Source of the DNA: Microcella sp.
GTDB taxonomy: Bacteria > Actinomycetota > Actinomycetes > Actinomycetales > Microbacteriaceae
Assembly (NCBI RefSeq): GCF_025808395.1
Contig: NZ_CP075524.1
Span: 1,488,001 to 1,552,000, forward strand
Direction of reading: 5' to 3'
Length of the DNA: 64,000 nucleotides
This document shows positions 17,046 through 24,691 of the stretch, piece by piece. A model generated the notes under the pieces. It was not told the origin of the DNA. It made no database searches and saw only the letters and a program-made list of their open reading frames with translations. Position numbers and translations under genes: made by a program. How positions within the stretch are numbered: the first letter of the stretch is position 1; each line of letters starts with the position of its first letter.

Positions 17046-18196
17046 CGCAGGATGCGCAGCTTTCGCAGAATGGCCCCGAGTGCCGCCGTCATCGCGAAAA
17101 GTCGACCCGCTGACTCTTCGGCGTTGGGGTAGGCCGAATATGGCACCGGCGGCCGAGCATAGATCGCCTCCAACTCATCCACCCCCACCCCCAACTTCTT
17201 CGCAATGAACTCATGATCCTGCCGACGCAACTCCTCCGGATAGTTCGCCGTCTCCATCAACGCCAACGCTTCATCACGCGTCATCTGATCCGACAGAATC
17301 AACGACGAATAGTGCGCCAACCGCTTGTCGAACCCGAACTTGTGCGGCAAGTAGTAGCCCTGAAAATACCGAGTGAACACCGACTCGTAGTGCTTGCCCC
17401 CGTAGTCACGCCACCCCAGCTCCTCAGCGATCGCGCGCTTGGCATCCTTATAGACATACGGCATGTAGTTCAGCAACGCAGCCGTGCGAATACGGCGCAC
17501 CTCCGGATACCACAGGTTGCGCTTCACCAACCCCATCAACGGATACGTCTTCAGCTTCACCGACCCGAACTGCTTCTGAATCGCGGCCACATGCTTCGCA
17601 TCCCCCGCGTTATACCCCCACGCCGTCGGCAGAATCGACTCACTGGCAAAGTTCGCCCCCGACAAGATGTACTTGATTCCATACTTCTTCGCCTGCGAGT
17701 ACGCCACCCACCCGAACGCATGATCGGTCGGCGTATCAGCATTCGCCACCGACGCCTTGAAGAACGACAACTGCAGATCTTTCATCTCACGCCAGTCGAC
17801 AACATGCGTATAAAGATCAAGACCGAGCTTGGTGACGAGATTGTGAATGTTGTCGACCGCGAGCTCGCTGTTCCACCCACTGTCGAAGTGCACCGCCAAC
17901 GGCCGCAACCCCAACTTCACCGCCTGCAACGCCAAATAGGAACTATCCACGCCACCAGAAATACCGATCACGCAGTCATACGGCTTGCCCTCACCGGCCT
18001 GCTTAATGCGAGCAACCAACTCATCAAGCTCACCCAACCGCTCGCCCGCCTGAGCCGCACGAACCTCCGCAGCAAGATTCGCCTCAAAACCAATCACATG
18101 CGACGAGACACCATACTCATCGAACCAAATATCCGGATCAGTCGTGTCCATAATCGTCCGAACACACCGCTGAAACGGGCGCACCTCGCTCCGCAT
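17042..18196 (-). CDS. wbuX: N-acetyl sugar amidotransferase WbuX/WbpG-like, copy A
   Basis: A 384-residue PP-loop ATPase: SGGVDSS at residues 80-86, then LAVHFDSGWNSELA and YILSGANFASES. WbuX/WbpG enzymes activate an acetamido group with ATP and use ammonia to form an acetamidino group. Start ATG 18196 has AAGAGG eight bases upstream; the longer TTG start at 18265 is not shared with copy B. The family's four-cysteine cluster is degraded: Cys11 remains, but the other three positions are Thr14, Ser31 and Val34. Residues from about 4 to 361 are encoded in a 1,072-bp direct repeat shared with copy B; only the last ~25 residues differ. Confidence 0.85.
   Translation of the reverse strand: MRSEVRPFQRCVRTIMDTTDPDIWFDEYGVSSHVIGFEANLAAEVRAAQAGERLGELDELVARIKQAGEGKPYDCVIGISGGVDSSYLALQAVKLGLRPLAVHFDSGWNSELAVDNIHNLVTKLGLDLYTHVVDWREMKDLQLSFFKASVANADTPTDHAFGWVAYSQAKKYGIKYILSGANFASESILPTAWGYNAGDAKHVAAIQKQFGSVKLKTYPLMGLVKRNLWYPEVRRIRTAALLNYMPYVYKDAKRAIAEELGWRDYGGKHYESVFTRYFQGYYLPHKFGFDKRLAHYSSLILSDQMTRDEALALMETANYPEELRRQDHEFIAKKLGVGVDELEAIYARPPVPYSAYPNAEESAGRLFAMTAALGAILRKLRILR
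17116..18187. repeat. Direct repeat, copy A (1,072 bp)
   Basis: Boundaries were set by eye where 17116-18187 and 19628-20699 stop matching; the offset is 2,512 bp at both ends. All parts compared agree, including the frame antisense to the gene (344-odd residues identical), so synonymous sites agree too. It covers nearly the whole wbuX coding region and nothing else. Confidence 0.93.
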
Positions 18197-18399
18197 GTTA
18201 ATCGCCTCTTCCGCATAAACCTCAGACAACCCAAGCGCGGCCAGCACGATGCGAATGCTCAGCAAAGTGAGATCTCCAGACGACTCGCCTAGAGATTCCA
18301 GGCCGACGCGAGTCTACCCACCTTTGGGCAGTGCCCATCTGCGCGAGTAGACGAGGAGATGCCCGGTGAGACGCCGGAAAGACCTGAAAAGGTGTCTTG
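18197..18399. other. Spacer between wbuX copy A and the upstream glycosyltransferase gene
   Basis: About 200 bp with no convincing gene. A TTG-initiated in-frame extension of wbuX reaches 18265. GTCTAC (from 18313) and GTAGAC (near 18350) form a weak inverted repeat. A separate promoter for the wbuX-wbuY-wbuZ set could lie here, but I see no clear hexamers. Confidence 0.3.
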
Positions 18400-19557
18400 C
18401 TACAACCCGTCCTCGCGCTCGAGCAACCTCGCCATCAGGTCCTCCCAGATTGCAGATTGAGACTCACTCGATAGGGCGGTCGCGTGAGAGTGCGATGTGG
18501 CCTTCCACTGGGCGACGCCATGTGGCGTTAGCGAGTCGAGCGCCGTTGCGAGCGAGGAAGGGTCGAAATCGGGAAGGACGAGACCGATCTTGTACTGGTC
18601 GACGAACCTCGCCATCTCGGGAGACGGGCCCACGATGACCCCCAACCTGGCTTGCACAAAATCGAAAAACTTGTTGGGTAGGCACCATGCCAAATTGAAC
18701 GTCGTCGGCGGAAAGATGCTCAAGCCCACGTCGTAGGTGTTGAGTGTCTTGACCAGCTTGGGGTACGGCACTGGCTCTCTGAACCGAATGCGCGGGTCGT
18801 CAGCCGCCAAAGACCTGAGCTTGTCCATCTCTGGCGACTCGTCCCCCACCAGATAGAGATCGAGAGTGACGTTGGCCGAGGAGTCTCGAACACCTTGAAT
18901 CATGATGTCGAGTCGACGTTGCACAGCCACCCGACCGCTGTGCACAAGGCGAATCGGAGTCTTCACCACCCGAGGCTGTAGCTCGGCATACGGAGTAGCG
19001 TTCACGACGAGTGTGGAGTCAAACCCGAATTGGCTTCGGTACTCGTCAGCGATTCCTTGACTCACCGTGACGACCGCAGCGGCCTGAGTGGCCTTCTTGC
19101 GGCACATCCACCGGAAGTAGGGCGCGATCAAGAGACGCCACAGGGCAGAGTGTTCTTCCTGTCGCGGCGCGTACTCGTGAAGATCGACGACCACGCCGCG
19201 CTTCGGGGCGAGGGCAAGAGCGGCATCGAGCGCCTTGACGTCGTGTGCAATCACGACATCCCACTCCCGCGGTTTCAGTTGCTTCACTGTCGCTTTGTCG
19301 AGCGCGTTGATCGACGCGAGCGGTGCGTACCAGCGCATCACCAGGAAAGCGATGTTCAGCAACCGGCCGATCAAGCCCCATCGAAACAGCGGGCCTTCGG
19401 CAATCTCTTCGTGTGGTACATCAGCAAACGGCGAAGGACCGAAACCTGCGGTGACGACGTCGTGCTGCTCTTTCAAGAAGCTGACTTGCTTCAATGCGCG
19501 AGGCTCGAGCGCGAATGGCGTGTACGTCAGAACGAGTACTCGAGCCCGAGAAGTCAT
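18400..19557 (-). CDS. Glycosyltransferase, GT4-like (lies between the two wbuX copies)
   Basis: A 385-residue GT-B protein: VLVLTYTPFALEPRALKQ, DLHEYAPRQEE, VSQGIADEYRSQFG, LVHSGRVAVQRR, then LPNKFFDFVQARLGVIVGPSPEM in the donor domain. Very similar to the product at 14439, including at DNA level around 18670-18720 versus 14705-14755. Start ATG 19557 overlaps the stop of wbuX copy B as ATGA, so the two are translationally coupled; the longer frame start at 19623 is inside copy B. A link between the amidated sugar and this transferase is inferred from the coupling. Confidence 0.8.
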   Translation of the reverse strand: MTSRARVLVLTYTPFALEPRALKQVSFLKEQHDVVTAGFGPSPFADVPHEEIAEGPLFRWGLIGRLLNIAFLVMRWYAPLASINALDKATVKQLKPREWDVVIAHDVKALDAALALAPKRGVVVDLHEYAPRQEEHSALWRLLIAPYFRWMCRKKATQAAAVVTVSQGIADEYRSQFGFDSTLVVNATPYAELQPRVVKTPIRLVHSGRVAVQRRLDIMIQGVRDSSANVTLDLYLVGDESPEMDKLRSLAADDPRIRFREPVPYPKLVKTLNTYDVGLSIFPPTTFNLAWCLPNKFFDFVQARLGVIVGPSPEMARFVDQYKIGLVLPDFDPSSLATALDSLTPHGVAQWKATSHSHATALSSESQSAIWEDLMARLLEREDGL

Positions 19558-20708
19558 GTCAGTAGTCCCACCCTGCGCGCGAATCGGCCGAGGGGCGCCC
19601 CGACCTGCCTGATCTTCGACCATATCGCTTCGGCGTTGGGGTAGGCCGAATATGGCACCGGCGGCCGAGCATAGATCGCCTCCAACTCATCCACCCCCAC
19701 CCCCAACTTCTTCGCAATGAACTCATGATCCTGCCGACGCAACTCCTCCGGATAGTTCGCCGTCTCCATCAACGCCAACGCTTCATCACGCGTCATCTGA
19801 TCCGACAGAATCAACGACGAATAGTGCGCCAACCGCTTGTCGAACCCGAACTTGTGCGGCAAGTAGTAGCCCTGAAAATACCGAGTGAACACCGACTCGT
19901 AGTGCTTGCCCCCGTAGTCACGCCACCCCAGCTCCTCAGCGATCGCGCGCTTGGCATCCTTATAGACATACGGCATGTAGTTCAGCAACGCAGCCGTGCG
20001 AATACGGCGCACCTCCGGATACCACAGGTTGCGCTTCACCAACCCCATCAACGGATACGTCTTCAGCTTCACCGACCCGAACTGCTTCTGAATCGCGGCC
20101 ACATGCTTCGCATCCCCCGCGTTATACCCCCACGCCGTCGGCAGAATCGACTCACTGGCAAAGTTCGCCCCCGACAAGATGTACTTGATTCCATACTTCT
20201 TCGCCTGCGAGTACGCCACCCACCCGAACGCATGATCGGTCGGCGTATCAGCATTCGCCACCGACGCCTTGAAGAACGACAACTGCAGATCTTTCATCTC
20301 ACGCCAGTCGACAACATGCGTATAAAGATCAAGACCGAGCTTGGTGACGAGATTGTGAATGTTGTCGACCGCGAGCTCGCTGTTCCACCCACTGTCGAAG
20401 TGCACCGCCAACGGCCGCAACCCCAACTTCACCGCCTGCAACGCCAAATAGGAACTATCCACGCCACCAGAAATACCGATCACGCAGTCATACGGCTTGC
20501 CCTCACCGGCCTGCTTAATGCGAGCAACCAACTCATCAAGCTCACCCAACCGCTCGCCCGCCTGAGCCGCACGAACCTCCGCAGCAAGATTCGCCTCAAA
20601 ACCAATCACATGCGACGAGACACCATACTCATCGAACCAAATATCCGGATCAGTCGTGTCCATAATCGTCCGAACACACCGCTGAAACGGGCGCACCTCT
20701 GCCGACAC
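19554..20708 (-). CDS. N-acetyl sugar amidotransferase WbuX/WbpG-like, copy B
   Basis: 384 residues, identical to copy A from EVRPFQRC through PYSAYPNAE, with a different tail of about 22 residues (AIWSKIRQV...). It starts at GTG 20708 with AGGAAGG nine bases upstream. PP-loop SGGVDSS is intact, and the same three cysteine-cluster positions are replaced. Unlike copy A it has no adjacent HisH/HisF genes; it is followed by a coupled glycosyltransferase. It may share the WbuY/WbuZ ammonia supply of copy A or simply be a recent duplicate. Confidence 0.85.
   Translation of the reverse strand: MSAEVRPFQRCVRTIMDTTDPDIWFDEYGVSSHVIGFEANLAAEVRAAQAGERLGELDELVARIKQAGEGKPYDCVIGISGGVDSSYLALQAVKLGLRPLAVHFDSGWNSELAVDNIHNLVTKLGLDLYTHVVDWREMKDLQLSFFKASVANADTPTDHAFGWVAYSQAKKYGIKYILSGANFASESILPTAWGYNAGDAKHVAAIQKQFGSVKLKTYPLMGLVKRNLWYPEVRRIRTAALLNYMPYVYKDAKRAIAEELGWRDYGGKHYESVFTRYFQGYYLPHKFGFDKRLAHYSSLILSDQMTRDEALALMETANYPEELRRQDHEFIAKKLGVGVDELEAIYARPPVPYSAYPNAEAIWSKIRQVGAPLGRFARRVGLLT
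19628..20699. repeat. Direct repeat, copy B (1,072 bp)
   Basis: Second copy of 17116-18187, same orientation. The matching block ends within CTTCGGCG on one side and GCGCACCTC on the other; flanking DNA is unrelated. Recombination between the copies would delete or amplify a 2,512-bp unit carrying one wbuX and the glycosyltransferase gene. Confidence 0.93.
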
Positions 20709-21046
20709 CCGACATCGCCTTCCTGAGACTCTGCGCGCATCACTGCGCTGGCCGCCGGTGGTCGAATCCGGGGTAGTCGGTGTCGCTGGAGGACACCACG
20801 CGAGGGCTAGTTCGCCCGCGACGTCGACCCGATAGGTCTTGTGTTTCGCATGTCGGAGTGCGTCTCGATGAAGAGGCCAGTGTAGCGTGAGAGAAACTCG
20901 AACGGCGCATTCTCGACAGCCCTTCCTGATCGAGTTCGGGGGCCCGCTCCGTGTGCGAGTGTTGTCGGGTGCACTCCATCGTCACGCGGCTTCGGCCCGT
21001 CCAATTAGACTGATATCGCCTCTCGATCACTCCTGGAAAGAATCAC
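20709..21046. other. Divergent intergenic region (338 bp)
   Basis: Lies between wbuX copy B (-) and a glycosyltransferase (+), so it should hold promoters for both. TAGACT at 21006-21011 could be a -10 for the + gene, whose GTG start has GGAAAG six bases upstream. On the - strand an open frame (20740-21030) has poor protein character. A stretch reading FEFLSRYTGLF on that strand might be a gene remnant but matches nothing I recognise. Confidence 0.35.
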
Positions 21047-22204
21047 GTGACCCATCCTTCGGCTCCGCCGCGAAAGATACTCTGCGTCTCGTTCTCTCCA
21101 ATCTACGCAGACTCGCGAGTGCTGCGACAGCTCGAGGTTCTGCAGCAGCACGGTGACGTGACCACCGTCGGCTATGGCGCGGCGCCAGCTGGGGTGATGC
21201 GCCACATCGAAGTGCCAGAGAACGCAGCCTCTTTGCCTCAGACGCCCGCCGGGGTCGTGAAGCTCGCCCTGCGACTGCACAACTCTGTCGAGCTCACCGC
21301 TCCGGGCGAGAAGGCGGTTCTCGATGAGGTCGTCGCCTCAGGCCCATACGACCTCGTCGTCGCCAACGACGCTCGCGCTCTGCCCCTCGCGTTCGCCGCG
21401 TCGGGCACGGCGCCGGTTCTCGCCGACATGCACGAATGGGCTGCTGAAGAACGGGCGACCGTCTTCGTGTGGCGGGTGCTCGTCGGCCCCTACATGCAGC
21501 ATTTGTGCGAAAAGTACCTGCCGCGCACGACCGCAGTCACTAGCGTCAGCGAGGGCCTCGCGGGCCTCTACACCGAGCGCTACGGCGTCGCGACCGAGGT
21601 CGTGCGTAATGCAGCCGACTTTAGAGATGCCACGCCGTCGCCCGTCGACCCTGATTTGATTCGACTCGTGCACAGCGGCACTGCTGACGCCGAGCGCAAC
21701 ATTGTCGAACTCATCGAAGCCGTCGGTCGACTCGGCGAGCGGTTCAGTCTCGATCTCTATCTGCTTGAGGTGCCCGGGGGTCATCTCGACGTGATCAAGA
21801 AGCTCGCCGCCGAATCACCTCGCGTCACGGTGCACGACCCTGTGCCACCTGACACTCTTCCGAGCGTGCTGAACCAGTATGACCTCGGGGTGTTTCTTTA
21901 CCCGCTCAAGACGCTCAGCCACCTCTACCACCTGCCGAACAAGTTCTTCGACTTCGTGCAGGCCCGACTCGGGCTGGTGTTCTCACCAGCGCCTGAGATC
22001 GACACTCACGTCGGGCAGTACGGTCTCGGCATCATCACGAGCGACACCACCGCCGACGCACTGGTCGACGCTCTGCACGACATCACCGCCGACGACGTGA
22101 CGGGCTTCAAGCAAGCCGCCAATCGCTCGGCACGAGCGCTGTCGAGCGAGCCCGACCGAGCCGTGCAGCACGCACTCGTTGCCCGGCTTCTCGCTGCAGG
22201 CTGA
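21047..22204 (+). CDS. Glycosyltransferase, GT4-like
   Basis: A 385-residue GT-B protein of the same family as 14439 and 18400: ILCVSFSPIYADSRVLRQ, DMHEWAAEE, VSEGLAGLYTERYG, LVHSGTADAERN and LPNKFFDFVQARLGLVFSPAPE. Start GTG 21047 has GGAAAG six bases upstream. Its stop overlaps the next start as TGATG, forming an operon with the following GT4 gene and the dehydrogenase. The conserved acceptor-side DxHE motif suggests a related acceptor to its paralogues; donor unknown. Confidence 0.78.
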   Translation: MTHPSAPPRKILCVSFSPIYADSRVLRQLEVLQQHGDVTTVGYGAAPAGVMRHIEVPENAASLPQTPAGVVKLALRLHNSVELTAPGEKAVLDEVVASGPYDLVVANDARALPLAFAASGTAPVLADMHEWAAEERATVFVWRVLVGPYMQHLCEKYLPRTTAVTSVSEGLAGLYTERYGVATEVVRNAADFRDATPSPVDPDLIRLVHSGTADAERNIVELIEAVGRLGERFSLDLYLLEVPGGHLDVIKKLAAESPRVTVHDPVPPDTLPSVLNQYDLGVFLYPLKTLSHLYHLPNKFFDFVQARLGLVFSPAPEIDTHVGQYGLGIITSDTTADALVDALHDITADDVTGFKQAANRSARALSSEPDRAVQHALVARLLAAG

Positions 22205-23358
22205 TGAGAGTCGTCATTGCTACCCGAATTTTCGGGCCCGAGGTCTCTGCCGCATCGGGAATTCTGCGCACCTGGGCCGAAGAGTTTCGCGATCGAGGTT
22301 TCGAGGTCGCGGTTCTCACCGCGCGACCACCGCGAGGCGCCGTGATCGACGACCCGCCGGGCATCGACATTCGTCGAGCCCCCGTCAAGCGCGACAGGCA
22401 GCAGTATGTGCGCGGCTACGTGAGCTACATGAGTTTCGACATTCCCCTCGCGTTCCGGCTGCTCTTCTCTCGCCGAGCTGACCTCTACATCGTCGAGCCG
22501 CCGCCCACCACCGTGGCCGTGGTGCGCGTCATCGCCTGGCTGCGGCGCACCCCTTACGTCGTGCGGGCCGCTGACTACTGGTCTGAAGCAGCCGAACTGG
22601 TCACGAGCAATCGATTCGTGCTCGGCACACTGCGTCGCATCGAGGCGTGGGGGCTGCAGGGCGCGAAGAGACTGTTCGCCGCGCATGACCCGCTCATCGC
22701 CCGCTTTCGAGAACTCGGCATCACAACCCCGGCCGTGCCCATCGGCTTCGGTGCCGACACCGCGCACTTTCGCTACAGCGGTCAAGAACCGGCTGACCCA
22801 CCGTTGTTTATCTACGCGGGCACCCATTCTGAATGGCACGGGGCCGGCATCTTCGTCGACGCCATGCGCGCTGTTGTGAACCGGCATGCGCGCGCTCGGC
22901 TCGAGTACTACGGCAACGGTGAAGATCGTGATGACATGCAGGCTCGCGCAGCCGAGCTGGGCATCGCCGACTCGGTCGCATTCCACCCTCCGATTCCCCC
23001 CGCCGAATTGGCGACCATTCTCGCCAGAGCCACCTGTTCGGTCGCCAGCCTCGCGCCCGTGGCAGCGAACGAATACGCCCTGGCGACCAAGGTCTACTCG
23101 TCGCTCGCAGCCGGATGTCCGGTTGTCTTCACCGGCGTCGGGCCCACGATCGAGTTTCTCGACCACGCCACTTACCCAGCTGGTGTCGCCGTGACCTACG
23201 AGCCATCAGCAGTCGCAGAGGCCATGATTGCGGCGATGGATGCTCCACTGGCGCCACCCGACCGCGCCGAGCTCGCCCGCTGGTCGTCAGAGCGCTTCTC
23301 ACTCGCGGCGATCGCGACGCAGGTGGTCGACGAAAGCCTCGCGATCATCCGCGCATAG
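22204..23358 (+). CDS. Glycosyltransferase family 4
   Basis: A 384-residue GT-B enzyme opening VVIATRIFGPEVSAAS, with a glycine-rich acceptor loop, VEPPPTTVAVV in the first domain, and the donor domain carrying LFIYAGTHSEWHG and NEYALATKVYSSLAAGCPVVF, a form of the family's E-x7-E region (EYALATKVYSSLAAG). It resembles WbuB-type amino-sugar transferases, but the substrate is not assignable. The start overlaps the upstream stop by one base; 34 bases separate it from the dehydrogenase. Confidence 0.8.
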   Translation: MRVVIATRIFGPEVSAASGILRTWAEEFRDRGFEVAVLTARPPRGAVIDDPPGIDIRRAPVKRDRQQYVRGYVSYMSFDIPLAFRLLFSRRADLYIVEPPPTTVAVVRVIAWLRRTPYVVRAADYWSEAAELVTSNRFVLGTLRRIEAWGLQGAKRLFAAHDPLIARFRELGITTPAVPIGFGADTAHFRYSGQEPADPPLFIYAGTHSEWHGAGIFVDAMRAVVNRHARARLEYYGNGEDRDDMQARAAELGIADSVAFHPPIPPAELATILARATCSVASLAPVAANEYALATKVYSSLAAGCPVVFTGVGPTIEFLDHATYPAGVAVTYEPSAVAEAMIAAMDAPLAPPDRAELARWSSERFSLAAIATQVVDESLAIIRA

Positions 23359-23392
23359 CATTGACCCGCACACCTGATACTGGAGGCACTTC

Positions 23393-24691
23393 GTGAAAAT
23401 CGCCGTCATCGCCCTCGGCAAGATCGGGCTGCCGCTCGCCGTGCAGTTCGCCAGCAAGGGCCACGACGTGGTCGGAGTCGACGTGTCTCAGCGCACCGTC
23501 GACCTCATCAACGCCGGCACTGAACCTTTTCCGGGTGAGGCGCATCTGCAAGAGAAGCTCAGTGAGCTCGTGGCCGCTGGCGCTCTGCGAGCCACCACCG
23601 ACTATGCCGATGCCGTGCCCGGTGCCGACGCCGTCGTGCTCGTTGTGCCTCTCTTCGTCGACGAGCAGACCGCTGAACCCGACTTCGGGTGGATGGACGG
23701 CGCGACCCGATCGCTCGGAGCAGTGCTGACGCCTGGCACCCTCGTGTCGTACGAGACGACCCTGCCGGTCGGTACGACCAGAAACCGCTGGAAGCCGCTG
23801 CTCGAAGAAGTATCGGGCCTCACTGAGGGCGTCGACTTCGACCTCGTCTTCTCACCTGAGCGAGTTCTCACAGGCCGCGTGTTCGCCGACCTGCGCAAGT
23901 ATCCGAAGCTCGTGGGCGGCCTCTCTGAACGGGGTGCCCAGCGCGCCACCGAGTTTTACGAAGCGGTGCTCGACTTCGACGACCGCCCCGACCTGCCTCG
24001 TGGCAACGGCGTCTGGGATCTCGGAAGCGCCGAGGCCGCCGAACTTGCCAAGCTCGCGGAGACCACCTACCGCGATGTCAACATTGGTCTCGCCAACCAG
24101 TTTGCGCGCTATGCGTCGACAGCAGGCATCGATGTTTACCAGGTGATCGAAGCATCGAACTCGCAGCCGTACTCACACATTCACCAACCCGGCATCGCTG
24201 TCGGCGGTCACTGCATTCCGGTCTACCCGCGCCTCTACCTTTGGACAGACCCCGAGGCGACCGTCGTCTCAGCGGCTCGAGCCGCGAACGCGGGTATGCC
24301 CGACTACACGATCGGCCTGCTCGAGGGCGCCTATGGCGACCTTGCCGGAGCCAAGGTCGCCGTACTCGGTGCTTCATACCGCGGAGGGGTGAAAGAAACT
24401 GCGTTCTCGGGCGTCTTCGGTGCTGTCGAAGCCCTGCGCAGCCGAGGGGCAACGGCGGTCGTGCACGACCCGATGTACACCGACGATGAGCTCACCGGGC
24501 TGGGCTTCACCCCGTATCACCTCGGCGAGCCGGTCGATGCGGTTGTGGTGCAGGCGGACCACGACGAATACCGCAGTCTCAGCCCTGTAGACCTGCCGGG
24601 CCTCTCGGCATTCATCGACGGTCGACGCGTGTCATCGGCCGACCAATGGCCGGGAATCGCCTACAGGGTAATCGGCAAAGCGACCGTCTAG
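23393..24691 (+). CDS. UDP-GlcNAc/ManNAc 6-dehydrogenase family (WbpA/WecC-like)
   Basis: 432 residues. A Rossmann start VIALGKIGLPLAVQFA, the central ETTLPVGTTR and FSPERVLTGR, and catalytic Cys in VGGHCIPVYP. FSPERVLTG with GGHCIPVYP is the WbpA/WecC pattern rather than the UDP-glucose type (compare GGGCLPKD at 59344). It would oxidise C6 of a UDP-HexNAc to the uronic acid using two NAD+, the first step of the WbpB/E/D pathway encoded at 3.9-6.6 kb. GTG start behind TGGAGG. The last bases CTAG are shared with the stop of the opposing gene at 24688. Confidence 0.83.
   Translation: MKIAVIALGKIGLPLAVQFASKGHDVVGVDVSQRTVDLINAGTEPFPGEAHLQEKLSELVAAGALRATTDYADAVPGADAVVLVVPLFVDEQTAEPDFGWMDGATRSLGAVLTPGTLVSYETTLPVGTTRNRWKPLLEEVSGLTEGVDFDLVFSPERVLTGRVFADLRKYPKLVGGLSERGAQRATEFYEAVLDFDDRPDLPRGNGVWDLGSAEAAELAKLAETTYRDVNIGLANQFARYASTAGIDVYQVIEASNSQPYSHIHQPGIAVGGHCIPVYPRLYLWTDPEATVVSAARAANAGMPDYTIGLLEGAYGDLAGAKVAVLGASYRGGVKETAFSGVFGAVEALRSRGATAVVHDPMYTDDELTGLGFTPYHLGEPVDAVVVQADHDEYRSLSPVDLPGLSAFIDGRRVSSADQWPGIAYRVIGKATV

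Noticed and set aside
17213..18292. A long + strand open frame of 359 residues, repeated at 19725-20726
   Set aside because: It is the antisense frame of the two wbuX copies; its Arg/Leu/His-rich sequence has no family character, and the minus-strand frame has a clear PP-loop enzyme. It is only useful as proof that the repeat copies agree at synonymous sites.
17116..20699. An insertion sequence or integron behind the repeat
   Set aside because: No transposase, terminal inverted repeats or target duplication were seen; the repeat coincides with a single coding region.
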